The notes beneath the pieces were generated by a model. The model was not told where the DNA came from. It made no database searches and was given only the letters and a program-made list of their open reading frames with translations. Below are positions 1-5,839 of a DNA stretch of 13,621 nucleotides, piece after piece. The first letter of the stretch is position 1. Each line of letters opens with the position of its first letter. Position numbers and translations under genes: made by a program. Source of the stretch: Acidobacteriaceae bacterium (GTDB lineage: Bacteria > Acidobacteriota > Terriglobia > Bryobacterales > Bryobacteraceae); contig JAFARV010000027.1 of NCBI GenBank assembly GCA_019245255.1, positions 1 through 13,621 of the forward strand, given 5' to 3'.

Positions 1-2
1 CC

Positions 3-431
3 CTTTGGCGCGATGAACTGGGCCGGTCCGATTTCGGGCCCGGCGTTTTGGGAGAGAATCTCGAGGTGACGGGGCAATCGGAGGCGACCGTGTGTATCGG
101 CGACACGTACCGCGCGGGCGAAGTTGTGGTGCAAGTCTCCCAACCGCGGCAGCCATGTTGGAAACCCGCCCGGCTGCACGGCTATCCGGAATTGACGCGC
201 CTGATGGCGAAACAAAGCCGCACCGGCTGGTATCTGCGAGTTTTGCATCCGGGGATTCTCGAAGCTCCATGCGCGATCGAATTGATTCGCCGGCCGCATC
301 CCACCTGGACGATCGAGCGGGCCAACCGTCTGCTCTACCACAAAGCGGAGAGTCGCGAGGCGAAACTCGAACTCGCGAACCTGCCCGAGTTGTCTACCGC
401 GTGGCAGGAAATGCTGAGCACACCCGCATGA
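3..431 (+). CDS. MOSC domain protein, YiiM-like (5' end outside window)
   Basis: The reading frame is open from the window edge, so this is the C-terminal 142 residues of a longer gene. A TTG at 48 lies inside the conserved segment 'WRDELGRSDFGPGVLGENL' and is not a real start. The YiiM-type MOSC signature is visible: 'GENL', then 'CIGDTYR', then 'VSQPRQPCWK', whose Cys is the conserved MOSC cysteine, followed by 'GWYLRVL'. MOSC proteins are thought to handle a sulfur- or molybdenum-cofactor-derived group. E. coli YiiM helps detoxify N-hydroxylated bases through molybdenum-dependent reduction. The C-terminal 'TIERANRLLYH' helix also fits YiiM-like proteins. The stop codon overlaps the ATG of the siroheme gene (ATGA), so the two are probably translationally coupled. 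The family call is firm; the exact substrate is unknown. Confidence 0.9.
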   Translation, partial: LWRDELGRSDFGPGVLGENLEVTGQSEATVCIGDTYRAGEVVVQVSQPRQPCWKPARLHGYPELTRLMAKQSRTGWYLRVLHPGILEAPCAIELIRRPHPTWTIERANRLLYHKAESREAKLELANLPELSTAWQEMLSTPA

Positions 432-1120
432 ACTTCCGCTACCCTGTGTTTCTCGATCTGACCGGGAAACGCGCATTAGTGGTCGGCACAGGTTACGAAA
501 TTCCATCAAAGGTTCAGGCCCTGGTGGATGCGTCGGCAAACGTACTCTACGTCAACGAAACGGCGGATCCGAAGATTGAGGCTCTCGCTGCGGCGGGATT
601 GATCGAATGGAAAAAACGGAGCTTTGAAGCAGCCGATCTGGAGAACTGTATGGTCGTCATCGCGGATACCGTCGACAATTCGGAGATCTTCCGATTAGCT
701 GAAGAGCGGCGCATTCTGTGCAATTCGGTAGATGATCCTCGGAACTGCCGCTTCAGCTTCGGATCGATCCACCGCCAGGGCGATCTCACGGTCGCGATTT
801 CGACCAGCGGGTGGGCCCCCGCCGTCGCGGTGAGGCTGCGCGAGAAACTCGAGCGGGAAATCGGCCCCGAATACGGAACGCTGCTGAAAATGCTGAAGAA
901 AGTCAGACGGGAGATTACGTCGCGCATTGCCGATTTCAGCGCGCGCCGGGAACTCTGGTACCGGATCGTCGATTCGGATGTACTCGAACTTCTGAAAGCA
1001 GGGCGCGAACCTGACGCGGAGGCCAGGATTCGCGCCCTGATCGAAAACGCAGTGGAGTTGAATTCGCTACCCGCGGCCTGCGAACCGCCTCTTGGTCAAC
1101 AGCGCAATCCCCGTGAGTAA
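428..1120 (+). CDS. Precorrin-2 dehydrogenase / sirohydrochlorin ferrochelatase (Met8/CysG N-terminal type)
   Basis: This 230-residue protein should perform the last two steps of siroheme synthesis: NAD-dependent oxidation of precorrin-2 and iron insertion. Residues 3-35 ('YPVFLDLTGKRALVVGTG') match the Rossmann start of the family, although the usual GGG.VA.RK loop is altered to GTGYEIPSK. 'CNSVDDP' carries D102, which lines up with the catalytic Asp of CysG (D104) and Met8. 'RQGDLTVAISTSG.AP' and 'RLREKLE' are family hallmarks. The usual 'DF.FPA' is changed to 'RFSFGS'. The ATG at 428 is chosen because it starts exactly at the conserved N-terminus and overlaps the upstream stop; the frame is open further upstream but only as a shadow of the MOSC gene. 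The last 18 or so residues are antisense to the tail of the PEP-CTERM gene. No uroporphyrinogen methyltransferase domain is fused. Confidence 0.92.
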   Translation: MNFRYPVFLDLTGKRALVVGTGYEIPSKVQALVDASANVLYVNETADPKIEALAAAGLIEWKKRSFEAADLENCMVVIADTVDNSEIFRLAEERRILCNSVDDPRNCRFSFGSIHRQGDLTVAISTSGWAPAVAVRLREKLEREIGPEYGTLLKMLKKVRREITSRIADFSARRELWYRIVDSDVLELLKAGREPDAEARIRALIENAVELNSLPAACEPPLGQQRNPRE

Positions 1121-2101
1121 CAGGCCGACCAAACCGAAGGTACCCGGTTCCGGCGTGGGAGTCGCAAGCAATCCGTCCACGTTCCCGGCAGCGTCGGCAT
1201 AGAACCCGACGACCTGGCCCAGGTCGTTGATGCCGTTCAAAGTGGTTCCACTGATGCCAAAGCCGTTCGCGGTCTGGACCGATGCCGGATCGGAGATCAC
1301 GGTCCAGGTGTTCGTCGTTGAGTCATAGACGAAACCTTCCGGGAACCCCCCCGCGGCGGTGTCCGTTCCGACTACCTGTCCGAGATCATTTACACCGAAG
1401 AACATGGGATTCGTGCCGTTCGGATCGGTCGGAGTCGAGTAAGTGTTCGTAAGCGGGTTGTAGATGAAGCCGTTATCCGCGCCAGAAACTACATAAAACC
1501 CCACAATCCACCCCGCGTTGTTGATCCCGGTCGCGGTGACTGCCGTCGCGCCTAAAGATGCCGGTAGGGAAAGCGTCGTAAGCTTCTGGGTGCTCAGGCT
1601 GTAGAGGAATCCATGGGCGTTCCCATTCGTATCGTTATAAAACCCGACTGCCTGGCTGTTGTCATTCAGGCCCAGTACCTGGGTGAAGGTAGTGGAGGGG
1701 CCGTCAACCTGTGTGAACGTCCCGCCCACGTTCGTAAAGCCGTGGTTGACTCCCGTTGCATTGATCACCGAAAATCCGGCGGTGTTGTAGGTCCCGCCCG
1801 TGAGCGTGTTGTTGATTGCTACGACCTGCGTTTGATCGGCGCCCGAGACGTTCTCAGCCGTAAACGCACCGTTCTGGTACGTAAAGCCATTGTTGTTCAC
1901 TTTGGTTCCGTCGCCGAAGTAGCCCGCAATTACTCCGCTGTTGTTGATACCCAGCAATTGATTGAACACCGGAGTTTGAAGAGGAATATCCGCCGGGTCG
2001 TTGATGGTCTGAAAGGTATAGTTGGCTGCGTGTAACATACCCGTACACGCAGCGGCTAAAGCGAAATTCCTTAAACAGCTCCTTATGAGTTTGCCTTGCA
2101 T
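1067..2101 (-). CDS. Exported HAF-repeat protein with PEP-CTERM sorting signal
   Basis: This 344-residue protein has three parts. Residues 1-26 form a signal peptide (basic 'MQGKLIR', hydrophobic core, likely cut after 'LHAA'). The body has about five repeats opening with GIN/GLN/GVN and followed by 'G.VVGFY....G..GF.Y', starting near residues 51, 144, 192, 236 and 290, plus a degenerate one around 95-120. This is the pattern of the extracellular HAF repeat family. The C-terminal tail is PEP (317-319), a hydrophobic helix (LVGLLLTGIALL) and a basic end (KRRF), the signal recognised by exosortases. The protein is therefore probably processed at the cell envelope and released or anchored in an extracellular matrix. 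The body is rich in N, T and G and poor in K. The start ATG has a strong upstream CAGGAGG (complement of 2106-2112). Ligand and role are unknown. Confidence 0.92.
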   Translation of the reverse strand: MQGKLIRSCLRNFALAAACTGMLHAANYTFQTINDPADIPLQTPVFNQLLGINNSGVIAGYFGDGTKVNNNGFTYQNGAFTAENVSGADQTQVVAINNTLTGGTYNTAGFSVINATGVNHGFTNVGGTFTQVDGPSTTFTQVLGLNDNSQAVGFYNDTNGNAHGFLYSLSTQKLTTLSLPASLGATAVTATGINNAGWIVGFYVVSGADNGFIYNPLTNTYSTPTDPNGTNPMFFGVNDLGQVVGTDTAAGGFPEGFVYDSTTNTWTVISDPASVQTANGFGISGTTLNGINDLGQVVGFYADAAGNVDGLLATPTPEPGTFGLVGLLLTGIALLTKRRFAGRG

Positions 2102-2325
2102 GTTTCCTCCTGTGTTGTTTTTGATCTGTAGGTGCGCATTGTGCTTTTTTACGATTCAATCGTTCTCAACAGCTTGTGCTGACGAAACTGCACACGACGA
2201 GAAACTGTTGGCCGAAAGTTTCCGACTATAGATATCGTCTAAAGCCGTGTGGTAGCAAACTTTCTTCAGGGGAACCCAGATCGGTGTTTGGCGGCTCGGT
2301 CAGTGGGGAATATCACGTCCAGCTT
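2102..2325. promoter_or_regulatory. Divergent intergenic region between PEP-CTERM gene and small secreted protein gene
   Basis: This 224-bp gap lies between two genes transcribed away from each other, so it should hold both promoters. It is clearly more AT-rich than its surroundings near 2110-2240. It contains the Shine-Dalgarno of the minus-strand gene (2106-2112), a 13-bp palindrome (listed separately), an inverted repeat GAAACT/AGTTTC around a 10-nt loop near 2201-2222, and a TATAGA near 2227 that could be a -10 element. I could not fit a convincing -35 to any of these, nor a sigma-54 type -24/-12 pair. Confidence 0.5.
2151..2163. promoter_or_regulatory. 13-bp palindrome, possible operator
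   Basis: ACGATT-C-AATCGT is a perfect inverted repeat with a one-base centre, about 50 bp upstream of the PEP-CTERM start. Its place in a divergent gap and its operator-like size suggest a binding site for a dimeric regulator. That is inference only. Confidence 0.35.
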
Positions 2326-2793
2326 ATGCGAACCAGACTTGTGGTGATCACTTTCACGGCTGCACTTCTCTGCACGCCCGTGGCGAGCCCGGCAGATACA
2401 CCGGGACATCACCCGCCGTACTTACATGCGCGTACCGATCTGCACACCGCGCAACTCCTATTGCGCGTACACGATCAGCCGGAGGTCATGCGGCAGCTAC
2501 GCCTCGTCGAAGTAGAAACCGAACGTGCGATTCGAGAGCTCGATCGTGCCGGTATGATCGACCGCGAGGATATGGACGATCACCCGAACGTCGACCTGAG
2601 CCTGGATCGTCCGAGGCGTCTCCAGAAGACGATGGAACTGCTGACCAAGGCCAGGGAGCATATCTCAGTCAGAGAGGACAATCCGAACGCGGCCGGCTGG
2701 AGGGATCTTGCCACACGCCACATTGACAGCGCAATCATTCAGTTGCGCCGTGCTGCCCGTGACCTTCGGATAGAGCATCTCAAAGGCTTTTAG
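2326..2793 (+). CDS. Small predicted secreted protein, unknown function
   Basis: The protein has 155 residues. I chose the ATG at 2326 because it begins a clear signal peptide (basic 'MRTR', hydrophobic 'LVVITFTAALLC', probable cleavage near 'ASPA'); the frame is open 150 bp further upstream, but that stretch has no protein character. The mature part is alpha-helical and charged. It has 'YLHARTDLHTAQLLL', 'EVETERAIRELDRA', 'DDHPNVDLSLDRPRRLQK' and 'EDNPNAAGWRDLATRHIDSAI'. I recognise this as a family common in acidobacteria and some proteobacteria (a helical unit ending in 'RHIDAAI..' after a 'DHP..D.....R' linker), with no function I can name. The Shine-Dalgarno is poor (GGGGA 16 nt upstream). 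It converges with the receiver gene, with only 7 nt between stops; those 7 nt sit in the palindrome GAGTGCACTC (2793-2802). Confidence 0.8.
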   Translation: MRTRLVVITFTAALLCTPVASPADTPGHHPPYLHARTDLHTAQLLLRVHDQPEVMRQLRLVEVETERAIRELDRAGMIDREDMDDHPNVDLSLDRPRRLQKTMELLTKAREHISVREDNPNAAGWRDLATRHIDSAIIQLRRAARDLRIEHLKGF

Positions 2794-2800
2794 AGTGCAC

Positions 2801-3226
2801 TCAGCCCTGGCGCATTTGCCCTTCGACGATTCTGGCGGCGCGCTGGCTGATCAGATCCGCGACCTTCCCAAGCAGATCGGGAACGTCCTCCGATTTCACC
2901 AATACCTGCTTTGAGCTGTCGGGTTGATGATTGAGGTGCGTGGTCAGGATCGCGGTCGCCGGCTTGTAGTGCATGAGGCGGGCGTGCGCCAGCACCTCGA
3001 GACCGGCCTGAGGGGACTCCATCTGCAGGTCGCTGACGACAAGCTCGTATTGTTTTTCATCGAGCTTGCCAACCGCCTCGGCTGCCGAAGCCGCGGAATC
3101 GACCTGATAGCCACCCGCCTCTAGTACCGCCCGAACCGCGAGACGGGACGTAAGATCGTCGTTCACGACCAGCACTCTGGCCAGTTCCAACTCCCGGGCG
3201 GGTAACTCCGGCACGTGGTTTTTCAT
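2801..3226 (-). CDS. Stand-alone response regulator receiver protein
   Basis: The protein has 141 residues and a single CheY-like receiver domain at about 17-125. Residues D23-D24 form the acidic Mg pocket, D66 in 'VVSDLQM' is the phospho-acceptor, T95/T96 is the switch threonine position, and K111 in 'VLVKSED' is the conserved lysine. The usual 'KP' after that lysine is 'KS', and the loop after D66 is altered ('QMESPQAGLEVL'), so it is a somewhat diverged receiver. There is no DNA-binding or enzymatic output domain, so it probably acts by protein contact or as a phosphate sink. It follows purB by 73 nt on the same strand and may be read from the same transcript. No partner kinase lies beside it; the hybrid kinase end at 12.9-13.6 kb is far away. 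Confidence 0.88.
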   Translation of the reverse strand: MKNHVPELPARELELARVLVVNDDLTSRLAVRAVLEAGGYQVDSAASAAEAVGKLDEKQYELVVSDLQMESPQAGLEVLAHARLMHYKPATAILTTHLNHQPDSSKQVLVKSEDVPDLLGKVADLISQRAARIVEGQMRQG

Positions 3227-3256
3227 AGGTCCGTTTTGACCCGAACTTAGTGTAAA

Positions 3257-3274
3257 CGAAAACCCCGAAAATCC
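3257..3274. repeat. 9-bp tandem repeat upstream of receiver gene
   Basis: CGAAAACCC is followed directly by CGAAAATCC in the 73-bp gap between purB and the receiver gene. It may be a binding site or chance. There is no obvious terminator or strong promoter in this gap. Confidence 0.35.
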
Positions 3275-3299
3275 GAATAGTGCTTTGTAATGTTTTTGC

Positions 3300-4616
3300 T
3301 TAGTCTTCGTCCCGAAATACGCGGTCGAAAATACGATCTACGTGCGCCAGCTGACGCTCGACTGAAAACGCGTGGTCCAGTTGCGTTGCGTTCAAGTACC
3401 GCCGGATCTCCGGGTCGCTGCTGATCGCCGCCCTGAAATCGCCCTCGTCGGCCCAGGCTTTCATTGCGTGCGCCTGAACCAGCCGATAGGCATCCTCGCG
3501 GAGCATCCCCGCCGCCGCGAGATCCAGCAATAGCTGTCCCGAAAAGATCAGTCCTTGTGTCTGATCGAGATTACGGCGCATCCGGCCGGTGTTCACTACC
3601 AGTCCGGAAATCAGCCATGCCGTTTTCGCGAGCAGGTAGTCGATCAAAATCGTTGAGTCAGGCAGAATGACGCGCTCTACGGAGGAATGGGAAATGTCGC
3701 GCTCATGCCAGAGCGGGACGTTCTCAAACGCTGCCTGGGCATTGGCTCGCACGATCCGAGCGAGGCCTGAGATCTGTTCGCAGGTCACTGGATTCCGCTT
3801 GTGTGGCATTGCTGACGAACCCTTCTGACCGGGCGCGAAGGGCTCCTCCGCTTCCCGCACTTCAGTCCGTTGGAGGTGCCGGATTTCCAGCGCAATTTTG
3901 TCGAGACTCGAAGCGATGCCGGCCAGGACGGCAATGTAGTTGGCGTGCAGGTCACGCGAGAGCACCTGGGAAGTGATCGGCGCAGGACGCAGCCCCAGAC
4001 GCTCGCAAATCTTCTCCTCGGCTTCCGGGCCAATGTGCGCGAAGGTGCCAACCGCGCCCGAAATTTTCCCCACTCGAATCTCTTCTGCCGCATTGCGGAA
4101 GCGCTCGCGATGGCGGCGGAACTCGTCCCACCATAGGGCCGCCTTAAGGCCAAACGTAATCGGCTCCGCATGAATCCCATGCGTGCGGCCGATCTCGAGT
4201 GTGCGCTTGTGCTCGAAGGCAAGCCGCTTTAGCGCGCTAGAGAGCTGATCGACATCCTGCGCGATCAGCTTGGATGCGTCTCGGATCTGCAACGCCTGGG
4301 CGGTATCGACGATATCGTTCGAAGTCAGACCATAGTGAAGCCACCTGGAGGCCTCAGCTGCGTTCTTCGCTTTCATGGCCTCGGTAACGGCGGTGGTGAA
4401 CGCGATTACGTCGTGGCGGACTTCGCGCTCGATCTCCTGGATTCGGGCCAGATCGAAGGAAGCGCTGGCGCGAAGAGCTTGGGCCGCCTCAACAGGCACC
4501 TCGCCCAATTCCGCGAGTGCGTCCGAAGCGGCCAGTTCCACCGCGAGCCAGCACTCGTATTTGTGTTGTTCACTCCAGATGGCGCCCATTTCCGGACGCG
4601 TATAGCGGGCGATCAT
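3300..4616 (-). CDS. purB: Adenylosuccinate lyase
   Basis: This 438-residue enzyme splits SAICAR to AICAR and adenylosuccinate to AMP in purine synthesis. It aligns along its whole length with Bacillus-type PurB, from 'MIARYTRPEMGAIW' to the end. H68 ('VRHDVIAFT') and H146 ('GRTHGIHAEP') match the catalytic histidines. The fumarase/lyase signature 'GSSAMPHKRNP' lies at 266-276, with the catalytic serine in its flexible loop, and 'WHERDISHSS' follows. Relative to B. subtilis there is a short insertion of about five residues before 'HYGLTS'. The start has GAGGGCGG upstream. It lies 53 nt downstream of the MBL-fold gene and is probably cotranscribed with it. It diverges from purS, the other purine gene in the window. 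Confidence 0.97.
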   Translation of the reverse strand: MIARYTRPEMGAIWSEQHKYECWLAVELAASDALAELGEVPVEAAQALRASASFDLARIQEIEREVRHDVIAFTTAVTEAMKAKNAAEASRWLHYGLTSNDIVDTAQALQIRDASKLIAQDVDQLSSALKRLAFEHKRTLEIGRTHGIHAEPITFGLKAALWWDEFRRHRERFRNAAEEIRVGKISGAVGTFAHIGPEAEEKICERLGLRPAPITSQVLSRDLHANYIAVLAGIASSLDKIALEIRHLQRTEVREAEEPFAPGQKGSSAMPHKRNPVTCEQISGLARIVRANAQAAFENVPLWHERDISHSSVERVILPDSTILIDYLLAKTAWLISGLVVNTGRMRRNLDQTQGLIFSGQLLLDLAAAGMLREDAYRLVQAHAMKAWADEGDFRAAISSDPEIRRYLNATQLDHAFSVERQLAHVDRIFDRVFRDED

Positions 4617-4633
4617 CGTAGCCGCCCTCTATT

Positions 4634-4650
4634 TTCGCCTGCGCGGCGAA
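4634..4650. other. Hairpin in the MBL gene-purB intercistronic gap
   Basis: TTCGCC-TGCGC-GGCGAA forms a perfect 6-bp stem with a 5-nt loop, between the MBL-fold stop and the purB Shine-Dalgarno. There is no T run on the sense side, so it is not a classic terminator. It could act as an mRNA processing or stability element in the operon. Confidence 0.4.
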
Positions 4651-4669
4651 TCCGTAATAGAAGTTTTGC

Positions 4670-5446
4670 TCAATAACAGAAGACTTCGCTTTGAACGCCT
4701 GGTTCGGCAACCACCAGGCGCGTGAACAAGGCCCGCCCATCCAGCGCCTTCAGGCCCAGGTTGCGGACCAATTCCGGATGATTATTGTGCTCGCTAATAT
4801 GCCCGAGAATGAGCGTCGACACGGTCGTATCCAGATGCTTGCGAACGAAGTTCGCCGCTACCTCATTCGACAGGTGCCCACGCCGGCTCATGACGCGCTG
4901 TTTCACCGACCACGGATACGGCCCGACGCGCAGCATCTCGAGGTCGTGATTCGATTCGAGGATCACGATATCCGCCCCACGCAAGTGGAAGCGCAAGGAA
5001 TCCGTCACATAGCCGAGATCGGTCGCGATGGCTATCCTGACTCCGTCCGCTTTGACTGTAAAGCCGACGGGATCCGCCGCATCGTGTGGAATCGTAAAAC
5101 TACTTACGTCGAAGTCGCCGACAGTGAACGAGCAACCCGCCTGAAAACGCTCGAGCGCGGGCGCCGAACCGTTCCAGTCAACGTATTCTGCAGTCCCGAA
5201 GCTCAGGTACACGGGGATGCGTCGCTCGCCTTCTTTCATCACGGATGTCAGCCCGCTGGTGTGGTCGGTGTGTTCGTGGGTGATCAGAATCGCGGTGAGT
5301 GATTCAATGTCTTCGCCAATGGCGGCGAGGCGCTTCCTGATTTCGCGCCGGCACAGCCCCACATCGATCAACAGCCGCGTCCGTTCGGTAGCAAGGAATA
5401 CCGAGTTTCCGGCACTGCTGCTCGCGAGTATGCAAAGCTTTACGAT
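4670..5446 (-). CDS. MBL-fold metallohydrolase, YycJ/WalJ family, apparent ATC start
   Basis: The protein has 258 residues if it starts at 5446. The metal-binding motif 'THEHTDH' gives H57, H59, D61 and H62. Further ligand candidates are H121 ('IPHDAADPVGF'), D143 ('ATDLG'), H167 ('ESNHD') and H216 ('LILGHIS'), in family order. YycJ/WalJ proteins are small beta-lactamase-fold nucleases or phosphodiesterases linked to DNA metabolism; the substrate here is inferred. The first canonical start is TTG at 5371, which would remove the conserved first strand. The frame upstream continues with 'KLCILASSSAGNS', the family N-terminus, back to ATC at 5446, six bases after AAGGAG. Further upstream there is no ATG, GTG or TTG before a stop at 5483-5485. 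So either ATC initiates or an ATG was mutated or misread. It is the first gene of a probable operon with purB. Confidence 0.88.
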   Translation of the reverse strand: MVKLCILASSSAGNSVFLATERTRLLIDVGLCRREIRKRLAAIGEDIESLTAILITHEHTDHTSGLTSVMKEGERRIPVYLSFGTAEYVDWNGSAPALERFQAGCSFTVGDFDVSSFTIPHDAADPVGFTVKADGVRIAIATDLGYVTDSLRFHLRGADIVILESNHDLEMLRVGPYPWSVKQRVMSRRGHLSNEVAANFVRKHLDTTVSTLILGHISEHNNHPELVRNLGLKALDGRALFTRLVVAEPGVQSEVFCY

Positions 5447-5452
5447 GTCTTG

Positions 5453-5458
5453 CTCCTT
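5453..5458 (-). promoter_or_regulatory. Shine-Dalgarno that fixes the ATC start of the MBL gene
   Basis: AAGGAG on the minus strand lies six bases before the ATC at 5446. It is a near-ideal ribosome binding site with no canonical start codon at the expected position, and it is the main support for initiation at ATC. Confidence 0.65.
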
Positions 5459-5481
5459 CTCGGGGGCCGGTGCTTCTTCAC

Positions 5482-5510
5482 GTTATACCAAACTCCAAAC
5501 ATTTTCGTAA
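5482..5510 (-). promoter_or_regulatory. Possible promoter of the MBL gene-purB operon
   Basis: On the minus strand TTACGA (5510-5505) and TATAAC (5487-5482) are 17 bp apart. The -10 matches five of six consensus bases; the -35 is weak. Transcription would start near 5475, leaving a short leader that contains the AAGGAG site. The match is by eye only. Confidence 0.4.
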
Positions 5511-5571
5511 CTTTTTGTCGAGAAATTCGCCTGAAACCGTCAATCCGGCTCCCCCTTAAAATAGGAGTTTA

Positions 5572-5817
5572 ATGAAAGCGCGCGTGTTCGTCTCGGTAAA
5601 GCCGACAGTGCTCGACCCCCAGGGCCAAACCATCTGTTCCGCTCTGAACGGATTGGGACACAACGAGATAGCGGCCGTGCGGCAGGGCAAATACTTCGAT
5701 ATTGCTCTCACGAACGGCGTGGCGCCTGAGCGGGCTTCCCGGTTACTTAATGAGATTGCCCGCGACGTGCTTAGCAATCCTGTCATTGAGGATTACCGGG
5801 TTGAGATTTTAGATTAG
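5572..5817 (+). CDS. purS: Phosphoribosylformylglycinamidine synthase subunit PurS
   Basis: PurS is the small structural subunit that joins PurQ and PurL in the FGAM synthase complex (FGAR to FGAM, using glutamine). The 81 residues fit the family. Visible hallmarks are 'VFVSVKPTVLDPQGQTI', 'ALNGLGHNEI', 'VRQGKYFDI' and the acidic-hydrophobic end 'VIEDYRVEIL'. The start ATG has AGGAG five bases upstream (5563-5567). purQ and purL do not follow; glmS starts 22 nt after the stop. purB is divergent, so the two purine genes share an upstream region. I see no purine riboswitch in that region. Confidence 0.95.
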   Translation: MKARVFVSVKPTVLDPQGQTICSALNGLGHNEIAAVRQGKYFDIALTNGVAPERASRLLNEIARDVLSNPVIEDYRVEILD

Positions 5818-5827
5818 GATTTTCAAC

Positions 5828-5833
5828 TATAAC
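5828..5833 (+). promoter_or_regulatory. -10-like box immediately before glmS (possible leaderless start)
   Basis: TATAAC is followed by six T residues and then the glmS ATG at 5840, so the expected transcription start coincides with the initiation codon. No Shine-Dalgarno precedes this ATG within the usual distance (the nearest AGGA is about 20 nt away, beside the purS stop). No good -35 at 16-18 bp is visible; TTGAGA at 5801 is 21 bp away. Confidence 0.35.
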
Positions 5834-5839
5834 TTTTTT

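Noticed and set aside
92..427. In-frame extension of the siroheme gene upstream of ATG 428
   Set aside because: This stretch is antisense-free shadow of the MOSC gene in another frame, rich in Arg/Ala/Ser with no family resemblance; the Met8-like N-terminus begins exactly at 428.
2130..2200. Sigma-54 (-24/-12) promoter for the PEP-CTERM gene, as in PrsR-controlled systems
   Set aside because: AGCAC...TTG-like stretches exist on the minus strand, but the GG and GC spacing is off by one and the key bases do not match.
2176..2325. Longer start for the small secreted protein
   Set aside because: The extra 50 residues lack protein character and would bury the clear signal peptide that begins at 2326.
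2228..2330. Riboswitch (c-di-GMP type) in the divergent gap
   Set aside because: A GGTAGCAAAC stretch looked suggestive, but the paired stems and conserved core expected of GEMM motifs are not there.
5447..5839. Purine riboswitch or glmS ribozyme
   Set aside because: Gaps of 125 and 22 bp hold no conserved core of either RNA.
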